In this document: positions 56,946-64,000 of the stretch, in pieces
Numbering within the stretch: position 1 is the first letter of the stretch
Layout: each line of letters begins with the position of its first letter
NCBI RefSeq assembly: GCF_024055795.1
Contig: NZ_JAMXMY010000014.1
Coordinates: 1 to 64,000 of the forward strand
Direction: 5' to 3'
Source of the DNA: Actinoallomurus purpureus
GTDB lineage: Bacteria; Actinomycetota; Actinomycetes; Streptosporangiales; Streptosporangiaceae
DNA: 64,000 nucleotides
Notes under the pieces: generated by a model
The model's input: the letters and a program-made list of their open reading frames with translations, nothing else
Databases searched by the model: none
What the model was told of the DNA's origin: nothing
Position numbers and translations under genes: made by a program

Positions 56946-59255
56946 CTAGGAGCCGCTGCGCATCCAGTGGCCGGCCGCGCTCCAGCCCAGGAGGCGGCGG
57001 GCGTTCGGGGCGCTGCCGTCGTCGAGGCTGCCGCCGACGAGGACGTGTCGCAGTCCGGTGAGCACCGGCGCGAGCCGCCGTACGACGTGCTCGGGGTGAC
57101 GGCGGGTCTCCTCCTGGATCCAGGCGATGACGGCGATCTGGTCCTCCAGTCCGCACAGCGACAAGAAGAACAGCGTCTGCCGCCAGGCGTACGCCGCGTC
57201 CTTGATGGTGGTGAGCGGACGCGGGTTGCCGTGGATCCGCGTCACCAGGCGGCACACGGTCGTGAACGCCCGGCGGGCGAGCTCCGGCCAGCCTCCGGAC
57301 GGATAGACGCCGATGGGGTGGACGAGTGCGGCCAGGTTGTGGGTCGTGAGGATCTGCGCCTGCTCGATCATCATGCCGTTGGCCGCGACCCACGAGCCGC
57401 CCGTCCGGTCGCCGGCCCGGCCGCGGCACACCGCGGCGAACCGGTCGGGGTCGGCCAGGCCGCGGACCGCCGCGTAGTCGATCCCGTAGTAGCGCTCGTA
57501 GAGCGTGCCCTCGAGCACGTCGGCGGCCAGCCGGGCGGCCCGCCCGAACTTGGGGGAGAAGGCGCCCATGAAGATGTCGGCGGCCAGCTCCTCCGTGAAC
57601 GGCACGTCGACGCCCGCCTGCCGGGCGAGCGCGGACAGCTCCTGGATCAGCGGGTTGGGCAGGACCGTGCCCGGGAAGCCCTGCAGCGCGAGCTCCCCGA
57701 GGCGTACGAGCGCGACTCGCGCCTGCCCGCCGCCCTTGGTCGTGGAGCGGTACCGCGTCACCGCGGCCACCCAGGGCAGCTCCTCGAGCCGGACCTGGTG
57801 CTCGAGGTTGAGCAGGAGCAGGGACCGCCGGTTGCGGAACGCGCGGTACACCGCCGCCATCAGCGCGCGGAGCGCGGCGTCCTCGTAGGCCTCGGCGGTC
57901 GTCACGGCGACGAGCTGGGGAACGAGCTCGGCCAGCACCTCCGCCGACGGGACCACGCCACGCTCGACCAGGGTGGCGATCGGGGCGCTGAGGGCCCGCT
58001 CGACGACCCGCCGCAGCGGGTCGGGGATCTCGCTGCCCGCGGCCGCTCCCGTACGGGCCTCCTCCTCGGTCACCGGCGCGACCGTCTCGTCGACGGACGG
58101 CAGACCCGCGTCCGGCGGAAGGTCCGCCAGGCGTGCCACGAGGACCTGGGCGAGGGCGTGGAGTGTCGGGCGGGCGGCCGTGATGGCCTGGGCCTCGCGC
58201 AGCGTGGTGTGCTCCGGGGAGCCGGGTACGCCGCGCCGCCGGACCATCGAGTCCACCGCGTGCTGGAGCAGCCCGCGCAGCCGGGGCGTGAGGTCGCGCC
58301 CCGCGACCCTCTCCTCCAGCGCGGTCCGCAGGATCGTGAGGTTCTCCTTCGGGCGGCGGTGCTTTGTGCACAGGGTGTGGACAACGGCCAGGCGTCGATA
58401 CCGCGCGAGCAGGTCGGCGCCGCGCTCCCGCCAGCCGTCGGGATCGACGGCCCCGACCAGCCCGGCCGTGACCCGCCTGGACTGCACCTGTCCGGTCGCG
58501 AACCGATGGGACTCCACCTGACCGGCCATGAACCGATCGGACTCGACCGTCTTCAGCCAGTGCGCCAGGAGTTCGTCGGCGAAGGGGTTCCAGACGGTGA
58601 GCGCCTCGTTCATCGCGGTGATGGCGCGGTGCGGTCGGCGGCGGTCGAGGGCGGCGTGCACCTCGCCGACCGTCTCCCGATGCACGACTGCATCGCCGGC
58701 CGACGACGGCGGCGGCGCGGCGACCGGTCGCGGCGCGAAGCGGAGCCGGTCGGCGAACGGGTGGATCTGCTCCAGCAGCGTCAGCGCCGCGTCCCGGTCG
58801 CCGGACCGCAGCAGCCACGCGACCGTGAGCAGCGCGGCCTCCTCCGGCAGGGCGACCTCGTACGCGCCGCCGTCGAGCAGCGCGTACAGCTCGGCCAGGC
58901 CCGCGTCGGTCAGGTGGTGGCGGAACAGCGCGTGGCGGTCGGCGGGCACCCCGGCGCCGCGCGCGGTCGCGATCTCGTGCGGGAGGAGGGGCCCGCCCGC
59001 GGCGGCCTCGCCCGTGGCGAACCCGCCGCGTACGACCTCCGGGGTGACCCAGGCCGGGAGGCCGGCCACCGGCGTGCGGGACCCGATCGTGAGAGTGCCG
59101 GCCGCCATCCCGCGCACCACCTGCTCCCAGCGGTGGAGGCGTTCTTCCGCCCGCCGCCGGGTCGCGGGGTCCTCGTGGCTCGACGCGGTCGTGAACGCCT
59201 TCGCCAGCTGCCAGGACGGGTACCCCGTGCCGACGTGCACCTCTTCACGGTTCAT
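56946..59255 (-). CDS. large helical protein of unknown function, adjacent to tRNA-like element
   Basis: A 769-residue soluble protein from ATG 59255 (MNREEVHVGTGYPSWQLAKA). It is almost entirely helical. The N-terminal ~90 residues include ATRRRAEERLHRWEQVVRGM and TPVAGLPAWVTPEVVRGGFA, and later parts are repeat-like (RYRSTTKGGGQARVALVRLG, TTIKDAAYAWRQTLFFLSLC). No nucleotide-binding or catalytic motif is seen. No ribosome site precedes the ATG; the tRNA-Pro-like gene ends 2 bases upstream. Homologues in streptomycetes are annotated hypothetical, as far as I recall. It could be made from a processed tRNA-mRNA transcript. Confidence 0.75.
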   Translation of the reverse strand: MNREEVHVGTGYPSWQLAKAFTTASSHEDPATRRRAEERLHRWEQVVRGMAAGTLTIGSRTPVAGLPAWVTPEVVRGGFATGEAAAGGPLLPHEIATARGAGVPADRHALFRHHLTDAGLAELYALLDGGAYEVALPEEAALLTVAWLLRSGDRDAALTLLEQIHPFADRLRFAPRPVAAPPPSSAGDAVVHRETVGEVHAALDRRRPHRAITAMNEALTVWNPFADELLAHWLKTVESDRFMAGQVESHRFATGQVQSRRVTAGLVGAVDPDGWRERGADLLARYRRLAVVHTLCTKHRRPKENLTILRTALEERVAGRDLTPRLRGLLQHAVDSMVRRRGVPGSPEHTTLREAQAITAARPTLHALAQVLVARLADLPPDAGLPSVDETVAPVTEEEARTGAAAGSEIPDPLRRVVERALSAPIATLVERGVVPSAEVLAELVPQLVAVTTAEAYEDAALRALMAAVYRAFRNRRSLLLLNLEHQVRLEELPWVAAVTRYRSTTKGGGQARVALVRLGELALQGFPGTVLPNPLIQELSALARQAGVDVPFTEELAADIFMGAFSPKFGRAARLAADVLEGTLYERYYGIDYAAVRGLADPDRFAAVCRGRAGDRTGGSWVAANGMMIEQAQILTTHNLAALVHPIGVYPSGGWPELARRAFTTVCRLVTRIHGNPRPLTTIKDAAYAWRQTLFFLSLCGLEDQIAVIAWIQEETRRHPEHVVRRLAPVLTGLRHVLVGGSLDDGSAPNARRLLGWSAAGHWMRSGS

Positions 59256-59256
59256 G

Positions 59257-59330
59257 CCGGCGTGGCGGGTGCCGCCCCCGCGCCCTCCGGGTCCCAAGCC
59301 CGGTGCTCTGTCTGACTGAGCTACACGCCG
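59257..59330 (-). tRNA. tRNA-Pro(UGG)-like gene with aberrant T-loop
   Basis: Reading the minus strand from 59330: acceptor CGGCGTG (paired with CACGCCG, 7/7), D-arm GCTC/GAGC, anticodon arm CCGGG-CTTGGGA-CCCGG (anticodon TGG), variable AGGGC, T-stem GCGGG/CCCGC (5/5). Only the T-loop is wrong: GGCGGCA instead of the TTCRANN consensus. The 3' end lacks an encoded CCA and runs into CATGAAC, where the ATG of the next gene begins. All stems are intact, so this is either a recent pseudogene or a specialised tRNA-like element. Confidence 0.6.
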
Positions 59331-59378
59331 ATGGAGCATCAGGCTAGGAGGCGGCGATCACGTCGGCAATGCGTTAAT

Positions 59379-60776
59379 TCACCGGACCGACGGCGGGAGC
59401 ACCTCGTCGGGCAGGCCCTGGAAGGAGACCGGGACCTGGAAGCGCTGGATCGAGGCCGTGCCGACGGACGTGTGCAGCGGCGCTGTCGTCGCGGGCCAGG
59501 GGCCGCCATGCTGCATCGTGTGGTTGACCGCGACGCCGGTGGGCCAGCCGTTGTAGACGATCCGCCCGACGTGCCGGGCCAGCTCGGTGACGAGGTCGCG
59601 CGCCAGGTCGGCGTCGGACGACTCGGCGTGCACGGTGGCGGTGAGGGAGCCGGGTACGGCGGCGGCAGCGGCGTGCAGTTCCTCCTCCGAGGAGTACTCG
59701 ATGATGACGGAGGCCGGGCCGAAGCACTCCTCCGCCAGCTCGGGCCGGGCCGCGAACTCCGTGGCGCTCACCGCGAAGAGGTGCGCCCCGGCGCTCTCCG
59801 CGACCGTGCGCGTTCCGTCCGCGAGCCGTTCGACGCCGGTACGGAACCCGTCCACGATCGGCGGCGTCAGCAGCGCCGGCGCCTCGATCGGCGCGATCGC
59901 GTCGGCCAGGACCGACTCGAGGCCGTGCCCGGCGGGCAGGAACATCAGCCCCGGCTTCGTGCAGAACTGCCCCGATCCGAGGGTGAACGACCCGACGTAG
60001 CCGCGCGCGATCTCCTCGCCGCGGGCGGCGACGGCCGCCTCGGTGACGAAGACGGGGTTGACGCTGCCCAGCTCGCCGTAGAACGGGATCGGGTCCGGGC
60101 GGCTGACGGCGGCGTCGAACAGTGCCCGGCCGCCGCGCACCGAGCCGGTGAACCCGGCCGCCTTGATGTTCGGGTCGTTGATGAGGGCCAGGCCCGCCTC
60201 GAAGCCGTGCGTGACCGCGAACGTCCCCTCCGGCGCGCCCGCCTTCGCGAGGGCCTCGGTGACGATCTCGGTGGTACGGACCGAGGTGCGCGGGTGGCCG
60301 GGGTGGGCCTTCACGATGACCGGGCAGCCGGCCGCCCAGGCCGACGCCGTGTCGCCGCCCGCGACGGAGAACGCGAAGGGGAAGTTGCTCGCGGCGTAGA
60401 CCGCGACCGGCCCGATCGGCAGCAGCGCCCGTACGAAGCCGGGCTCTGCGGCGTCGCGCTGGAAGCCCTCGCCTCGTACCTCCTGGGCCAGGAGCCGCAG
60501 CTGCCCGGTGGTCCGGCCGACCTCGCCGGTGAGGCGGGTGCGGCCGAGCGCGGTCTCGGCGTCGGCGAGCGTCACCAGCTCATCGGTGGCCGCGTCGAGC
60601 GCGTCGGCGACGGCGTCCAGCAGCGCGGCCCGCTCGCGCAGCGGCAGGGCCGCGAGCGGTCGCGCGGCGTTCGCCGCGGCGACGGCCAGCGCGGCGACCG
60701 TCTCGGCGGAGGTCTCCTCCACGCCCGGCTCCAGGCGTTCGCCGGTCCGGGGGTCGACTCCGTACAGCAGCGTCAT
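59379..60776 (-). CDS. aldehyde dehydrogenase, alpha-ketoglutarate semialdehyde type
   Basis: A 465-residue ALDH. Motifs: SNFPFAFSVAGGDTASAWAA GCPVIVKAHPGHP, AAGFTGSVRGGRALFDAAVS, catalytic Glu in YGELGSVNPVFV, catalytic Cys in TLGSGQFCTKPGLMFLP (~275), and FQVPVSFQGLPDEVLP at the end. These are typical of 2,5-dioxovalerate (alpha-ketoglutarate semialdehyde) dehydrogenases that finish sugar-acid catabolism, giving alpha-ketoglutarate. The ATG overlaps the previous stop (TGATG). It is last in a four-gene operon. Confidence 0.87.
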   Translation of the reverse strand: MTLLYGVDPRTGERLEPGVEETSAETVAALAVAAANAARPLAALPLRERAALLDAVADALDAATDELVTLADAETALGRTRLTGEVGRTTGQLRLLAQEVRGEGFQRDAAEPGFVRALLPIGPVAVYAASNFPFAFSVAGGDTASAWAAGCPVIVKAHPGHPRTSVRTTEIVTEALAKAGAPEGTFAVTHGFEAGLALINDPNIKAAGFTGSVRGGRALFDAAVSRPDPIPFYGELGSVNPVFVTEAAVAARGEEIARGYVGSFTLGSGQFCTKPGLMFLPAGHGLESVLADAIAPIEAPALLTPPIVDGFRTGVERLADGTRTVAESAGAHLFAVSATEFAARPELAEECFGPASVIIEYSSEEELHAAAAAVPGSLTATVHAESSDADLARDLVTELARHVGRIVYNGWPTGVAVNHTMQHGGPWPATTAPLHTSVGTASIQRFQVPVSFQGLPDEVLPPSVR

Positions 60777-61732
60777 CACAGGTCTCCGTCGGTGGGGAAG
60801 CGGTTCAGGGTGCCGGGGAGGCGCGAGCCCAGCGGGGACATGCCGCCGTCGGCGCCGAGGCGCTCGAGGATGTCGAGGGTCAGGCGGCCGCGGTGCACCC
60901 GCTCGCGGATGGCGTTGACGGCCAGGTCGCGCAGGTGGCGGCCGACCGGGTAGACGCCGGGGGTGTTGCGCAGGCCGAACTTCAGGTAGATCGGCGCGCC
61001 GCAGCGGATCAGCTCGGCCGCGTCGTAGAGCCGGACGAACCCGCCGAGGTCGTCGGGGGCCTCGACGTAGAAGTCCATGGGCGCGGCGCTCTGCGCCCGC
61101 AGCTCGGCGATCTGTGCGATGGTCAGGTCGCTGGGCACGTTGATGGAGTCGCCGCCGAGCTTCTCCCAGACCGTGTACGCGGCCGGGTTGACGGGTCCGA
61201 CCAGCGCCGACACCTTGAAGGTGACGTCGGCCGGGAGCACCCCGGCGGCGCGCAGCCGGTGCAGCGTCCACAGCACGCCCTCGTCGGCGACGAGCAGGCA
61301 GCGCACGCCGAGGGCGATGGCGCGCTCGGCCTCCTCGACGCACTGGGCGAGCTGGTCGCGGCCACGGGCGCGCGGGCCGGAGCCGCCGGACGACGCCTTC
61401 ACCCCGGCGCCGATGTCCCAGGTGCCGCGCGGGCCCACGAACAGGCACAGCTCGATGTGGCGCTCCTCGCACGCCTTCACCATCTCGGTGATCTCGGCGT
61501 CGGTGAGCATCCAGATGCCGCTGCCCTGGCTGATGCGGTGGATGGGCACCTCGAGGCGGTCGATCTCCTCCAGGGCGGCGGCCAGCACCTCCGGCCCCTC
61601 ACAGGAAGGCAGCTCGGTCCGCCAGCTTCCGCCGTCGGGGAACCGGGCCTCCGAGCCGGCGGGGGCGGCGCTGCGGGCGGGCATGCCGAGCCGGCCGAGC
61701 AGGTGCTCGCCGGGGTACCGGGGAACGCTCAT
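60776..61732 (-). CDS. TIM-barrel (peptidase U32-like) enzyme of sugar-acid operon
   Basis: A 318-residue protein with repeated beta-alpha units (VLAAALEEIDRLEVPIHRIS, ELCLFVGPRGTWDIGAGVKA, AIALGVRCLLVADEGVLWTL, PADVTFKVSALVGPVNPAAY, GGDSINVPSDLTIAQIAELR, PMDFYVEAPDDLGGFVRLYD). It has no U32 motif cysteines. It is placed between the zinc dehydrogenase and the semialdehyde dehydrogenase where a dehydratase or aldolase is expected. It could be a new lyase in this pathway; activity is not predictable from the sequence. Similar genes are annotated U32 family peptidase. Confidence 0.7.
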   Translation of the reverse strand: MSVPRYPGEHLLGRLGMPARSAAPAGSEARFPDGGSWRTELPSCEGPEVLAAALEEIDRLEVPIHRISQGSGIWMLTDAEITEMVKACEERHIELCLFVGPRGTWDIGAGVKASSGGSGPRARGRDQLAQCVEEAERAIALGVRCLLVADEGVLWTLHRLRAAGVLPADVTFKVSALVGPVNPAAYTVWEKLGGDSINVPSDLTIAQIAELRAQSAAPMDFYVEAPDDLGGFVRLYDAAELIRCGAPIYLKFGLRNTPGVYPVGRHLRDLAVNAIRERVHRGRLTLDILERLGADGGMSPLGSRLPGTLNRFPTDGDL

Positions 61733-61745
61733 GACGAAAAACTCC

Positions 61746-62750
61746 TTAAGGCTTCAGAATGATCTTGCCGACGTCGTCGCCGCCCTGGCCGAGGAGTGCC
61801 ACCGCGTCGGGGTACTCCTCGAGGGTGAACTCGTGCGTCACCATCGGCCCGAGGTCGAGCAGGCCGGCGGTGAAGGCGCGCACGGCGTGCGCCCACGCGG
61901 CCGACGGGGCGCCGAACACGCTGGTCACCGTCTGCTGGCGTTCGACGATCGCCGAGGGGGACAGCATCTCCGGGACCACGCCGGGGATGCCGGTCAGCAC
62001 CAGCCGCCCGCCCCGGCGCAGCAGCCGGCTGGCCGCCGCCGCCGAGTCGCGGGCGCCGGCGGTCTCCACGACCACGTCGAGGTCGAGCTCGCCGAGCTCG
62101 TCCGGGTGGAAGTAGCCCGTCGCGCCGCCCGTCCGCGCGACGGGCTCCCGGCCGGCGCGGGGGTCGCTGACGATCAGCTCGGCGGGCGAGGACGCGGCCA
62201 GCAACTGGATGGTCAGCAGGCCGAGGGTGCCCGCGCCGACGACGCCGACCCGCTCGCCGGGCAGGGGAGCGGCCCGGAGCACCGCGGCGGCGGCGACCGC
62301 CGCCGGTTCGAGCAGCACGGCGGCCCGCAGGTCAATGCCCGGCGGCAGCGTGTGCAGCAGGCGGGCGGGCACGATCAGGTGGTCGGCGAACGCGCCGGGC
62401 CGGGTGAACCCGATCTCGTCGTAGCCCGCGTGGCACAGGTTCGTGTCGCCCGCGCGGCAGCGTTCGCAGACCTGGCAGCTCACGAAGCCCTCGCCGACGG
62501 TGGGCAGGCCGACGAGGGCGGGGTCGACGCCCGGCCCTACCTCCTCGATCGTCCCTGACCACTCGTGGCCGGGGACGATCGGGAACGTGCGGTACGCCTC
62601 GGGGCGCCCGCCCTCGTACAGCTCGCGGTCGCTGCCGCAGATGCCCGCCGCGGCGACCCGGACGAGGACCTCGCCGGGCCCGGGTCTGGGGACCTCTCCC
62701 TTGACCAGCCGGTGGCGACCCGGCTGCTCCAGGAGTACGGACCGGCTCAC
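61746..62750 (-). CDS. zinc-containing alcohol/polyol dehydrogenase
   Basis: A 334-residue MDR enzyme. The catalytic-zinc region is VAAAGICGSDRELYEGGRPE with Cys, then GHEWSGTIEEVG (His-Glu); the structural-zinc cluster is SCQVCERCRAGDTNLC (four Cys). The NAD Rossmann motif is VGVVGAGTLGLLTIQLLAAS. It resembles sorbitol/threonine dehydrogenases. GTG 62750 overlaps the dehydratase stop (GTGA). In the pathway it would oxidise the sugar or aldonate hydroxyl; the exact substrate is unknown. Confidence 0.88.
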   Translation of the reverse strand: MSRSVLLEQPGRHRLVKGEVPRPGPGEVLVRVAAAGICGSDRELYEGGRPEAYRTFPIVPGHEWSGTIEEVGPGVDPALVGLPTVGEGFVSCQVCERCRAGDTNLCHAGYDEIGFTRPGAFADHLIVPARLLHTLPPGIDLRAAVLLEPAAVAAAAVLRAAPLPGERVGVVGAGTLGLLTIQLLAASSPAELIVSDPRAGREPVARTGGATGYFHPDELGELDLDVVVETAGARDSAAAASRLLRRGGRLVLTGIPGVVPEMLSPSAIVERQQTVTSVFGAPSAAWAHAVRAFTAGLLDLGPMVTHEFTLEEYPDAVALLGQGGDDVGKIILKP

Positions 62751-63904
62751 TTGGCCCTGGCCGGGTCGCGCAGGTGCCAGTTCTCGGCGAACAGGTTGAA
62801 GTTGGCTTGCTGACGCGGGAACTCGGCGAGCGCGTCCAGGTCCAGCTCGACGCCCAGGCCCGGGGCCTCGGGCAGGGAGAAGTACCCGTCGACGACCTCG
62901 GGCAGGCCGGGAGCCACACTCTTGATCGCCGAGTCGGCGAAGTCGTTGAAGTGCTCCTGGATCTTGAAGTTGGTGGTGCAGGCCCCCAGGTGCAGGTTGG
63001 CGGCGGTCAGCACCGGGCCGCCGACGTTGTGCGGGGCGACCATGACGTAGTGCGTCTCGGCGGTGGCGGCGAGCTTGCGGGTCTCCGCGATGCCGCCGAT
63101 GTGGGAGATGTCCGGCTGGATGATGTCGACGGCCTGCAGCTCGAACAGCTCGCGGAACTCGATCCGGTCGTGGATCCGCTCGCCGGTCGCGACCGGCAGG
63201 TCGGTGTGGGCGGAGACCTTGGCGAGGGCCTTGAGGTTCTCCGGCGGGCAGGGCTCCTCGATCCAGCTCGGGCGGAACGGCGCGATCAGACCGGCCAGGC
63301 GGATCGCGGTCGCGGGGGAGAACCGGCCGTGCATCTCGACGAGCAGCTCGGCCTCCTCCCCGATGGCGTCGCGGACCGCCTCGACGAGGCTGACCGAGCG
63401 GATGGTCTCGGCGTGGTCCAGCTCCATCGTGCCAGTGCCGAACGGGTCGAGCTTCAGCGCCTGGTAGCCGCGCTCGACGACCTTCGTGGCCGCCGCGTGG
63501 AAGGCCTCGGGGGTGCGCTCGACCGTGTACCAGCCGTTGGCGTACGCCTTGATCTTGTCGCGGACCTTGCCGCCGAGCAACCGCCACACCGGCTGGCCGA
63601 GCGCCTTGCCGACGATGTCCCAGCAGGCCATCTCGACGCACGCGATCCCGGACATCACGACCTCACCGGCGCGGCCGTAGTCGCCGTACTTCATCCGGTG
63701 GACCAGATCCTCGATGTCGAACGGATCCGACCCGACGATGTGGTTCACCTCGGCCTCGGCGAGGTAGCCGATGAGCGCGTCGGTGTGGTTGAGCATCCGC
63801 GCCTCGCCCACACCGACGAGTCCCTCGTCGGTGTGCACCTGAACGAACGTCAGGTTGCGCCAGGGGGTCCCGGCGACGTGGGTGGAGATACGGGTGATTC
63901 GCAT
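62747..63904 (-). CDS. enolase-superfamily sugar-acid dehydratase (galactonate dehydratase-like)
   Basis: A 385-residue mandelate racemase/muconate lactonizing enzyme. Capping domain LTFVQVHTDEGLVGVGEARM. The KxD catalytic motif is YQALKLDPFGTG (~165). Metal ligands are in LLVEMHGRFSPATAIRLA, SWIEEPCPPENLKALAKV and ATGERIHDRIEFRELFELQA. The late His motif is APHNVGGPVLTAANLHLG. This is the signature of galactonate/gluconate-type dehydratases that open sugar-acid degradation. It is first in the operon, with GGGAGCCC before ATG 63904. Confidence 0.9.
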   Translation of the reverse strand: MRITRISTHVAGTPWRNLTFVQVHTDEGLVGVGEARMLNHTDALIGYLAEAEVNHIVGSDPFDIEDLVHRMKYGDYGRAGEVVMSGIACVEMACWDIVGKALGQPVWRLLGGKVRDKIKAYANGWYTVERTPEAFHAAATKVVERGYQALKLDPFGTGTMELDHAETIRSVSLVEAVRDAIGEEAELLVEMHGRFSPATAIRLAGLIAPFRPSWIEEPCPPENLKALAKVSAHTDLPVATGERIHDRIEFRELFELQAVDIIQPDISHIGGIAETRKLAATAETHYVMVAPHNVGGPVLTAANLHLGACTTNFKIQEHFNDFADSAIKSVAPGLPEVVDGYFSLPEAPGLGVELDLDALAEFPRQQANFNLFAENWHLRDPARAK

Positions 63905-63930
63905 GGATGGGCTCCCTATTCGTCAGGGGG

Positions 63931-63944
63931 TGTTAGCGCTATCA
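63931..63944. promoter_or_regulatory. LacI-type operator of sugar-acid operon
   Basis: TGTTAGCGCTATCA is close to the TGATAGCGCTATCA palindrome recognised by LacI/GalR-family repressors in actinomycetes. It lies 27 bases upstream of the dehydratase ATG. The regulator gene is probably beyond the window end. Confidence 0.75.
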
Positions 63945-64000
63945 TTCGAGGCCGTCCTGGAGGGCGGCCAAGGCTGGACAAGAGTCGGGGATGGGACGAA

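Noticed and set aside
59256-59339. N-terminal extension reading MLHRRVAQSDRAPGLGPGGR before the 769-aa protein
   Set aside because: VAQSDRAPGLG is the well-known translation of a tRNA gene on its coding strand. The frame here is the tRNA-Pro-like element itself, so the protein should start at ATG 59255.

Overview
The window is about 64 kb of very GC-rich chromosome. It opens with the last ~72 bases of a 5S rRNA gene and its terminator, so an rRNA operon lies just upstream. GTG/TTG starts, frequent ATGA/GTGA overlaps, apparently leaderless genes with TANNNT boxes directly before the start codon, PadR, WhiB-era style small regulators such as a BldC-like protein, polyprenol-linked glycosyltransferases and many short IS remnants point to a filamentous actinomycete. 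A member of the Streptosporangiales/Thermomonosporaceae is my guess; this is an inference from style, not from a phylogenetic marker.

Layout. 0.3-6.4 kb: a LysR regulator divergent from an MDR oxidoreductase and a SnoaL-like protein, an alpha/beta hydrolase, an IS110 remnant, a class C beta-lactamase-like hydrolase next to a beheaded TetR gene with four operator copies, and a lipoprotein. 6.4-11.2 kb: a small hypothetical, a PoxB-type pyruvate oxidase, an HTH membrane protein and small/secreted proteins. 11.3-18.7 kb: the most unusual region. It holds a BldC-like regulator, a HerA/DUF87 ATPase, a 51-aa PHP-like peptide, a 94-aa possible immunity protein and a protein with a RelA/SpoT-like synthetase domain at its C-terminus, all facing a divergent two-TM protein that resembles a type IV coupling protein with a ruined P-loop. 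I read this as a toxin-immunity pair with its own paired-ATPase machinery.

19-30.5 kb: secreted lectin-like protein, a HExxH protein, an M48 protease, small secreted proteins, two regulator/target pairs with clear operators (TetR-SDR, TetR-metallo-hydrolase), and a Ser/Thr kinase-WD40 gene whose N-lobe is missing beside an IS30 remnant. 30.8-36.6 kb: a 31-aa membrane peptide coupled to a GT2, a second GT2, then an overlapping operon of a cytochrome b561-molybdopterin oxidoreductase, a membrane protein and a GH15 glucoamylase-like enzyme. 36.8-48.7 kb: secreted proteins, a phosphatase, DUF5954, PadR plus target, a VWA pair, an ABC exporter preceded by a small basic peptide, a trypsin-like protease, an L,D-transpeptidase and a SRPBCC-MarR pair.

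48.8-56 kb: a GT39 and a polyprenyl-phosphate GT2 that probably work together, an alginate-lyase-like Tat protein and a three-gene coupled operon (DUF3995-hydrolase fusion, ECF sigma factor, SRPBCC). 56-59.3 kb: a perfect 44-bp palindrome, an ISAs1 remnant, a gene fragment, and a 769-aa protein whose start lies two bases from a tRNA-Pro(UGG)-like gene with perfect stems but an aberrant T-loop. 59.4-64 kb: a four-gene coupled sugar-acid catabolic operon (enolase-superfamily dehydratase, zinc dehydrogenase, TIM-barrel/U32-like protein, ketoglutarate-semialdehyde-type dehydrogenase) behind a LacI-type operator.
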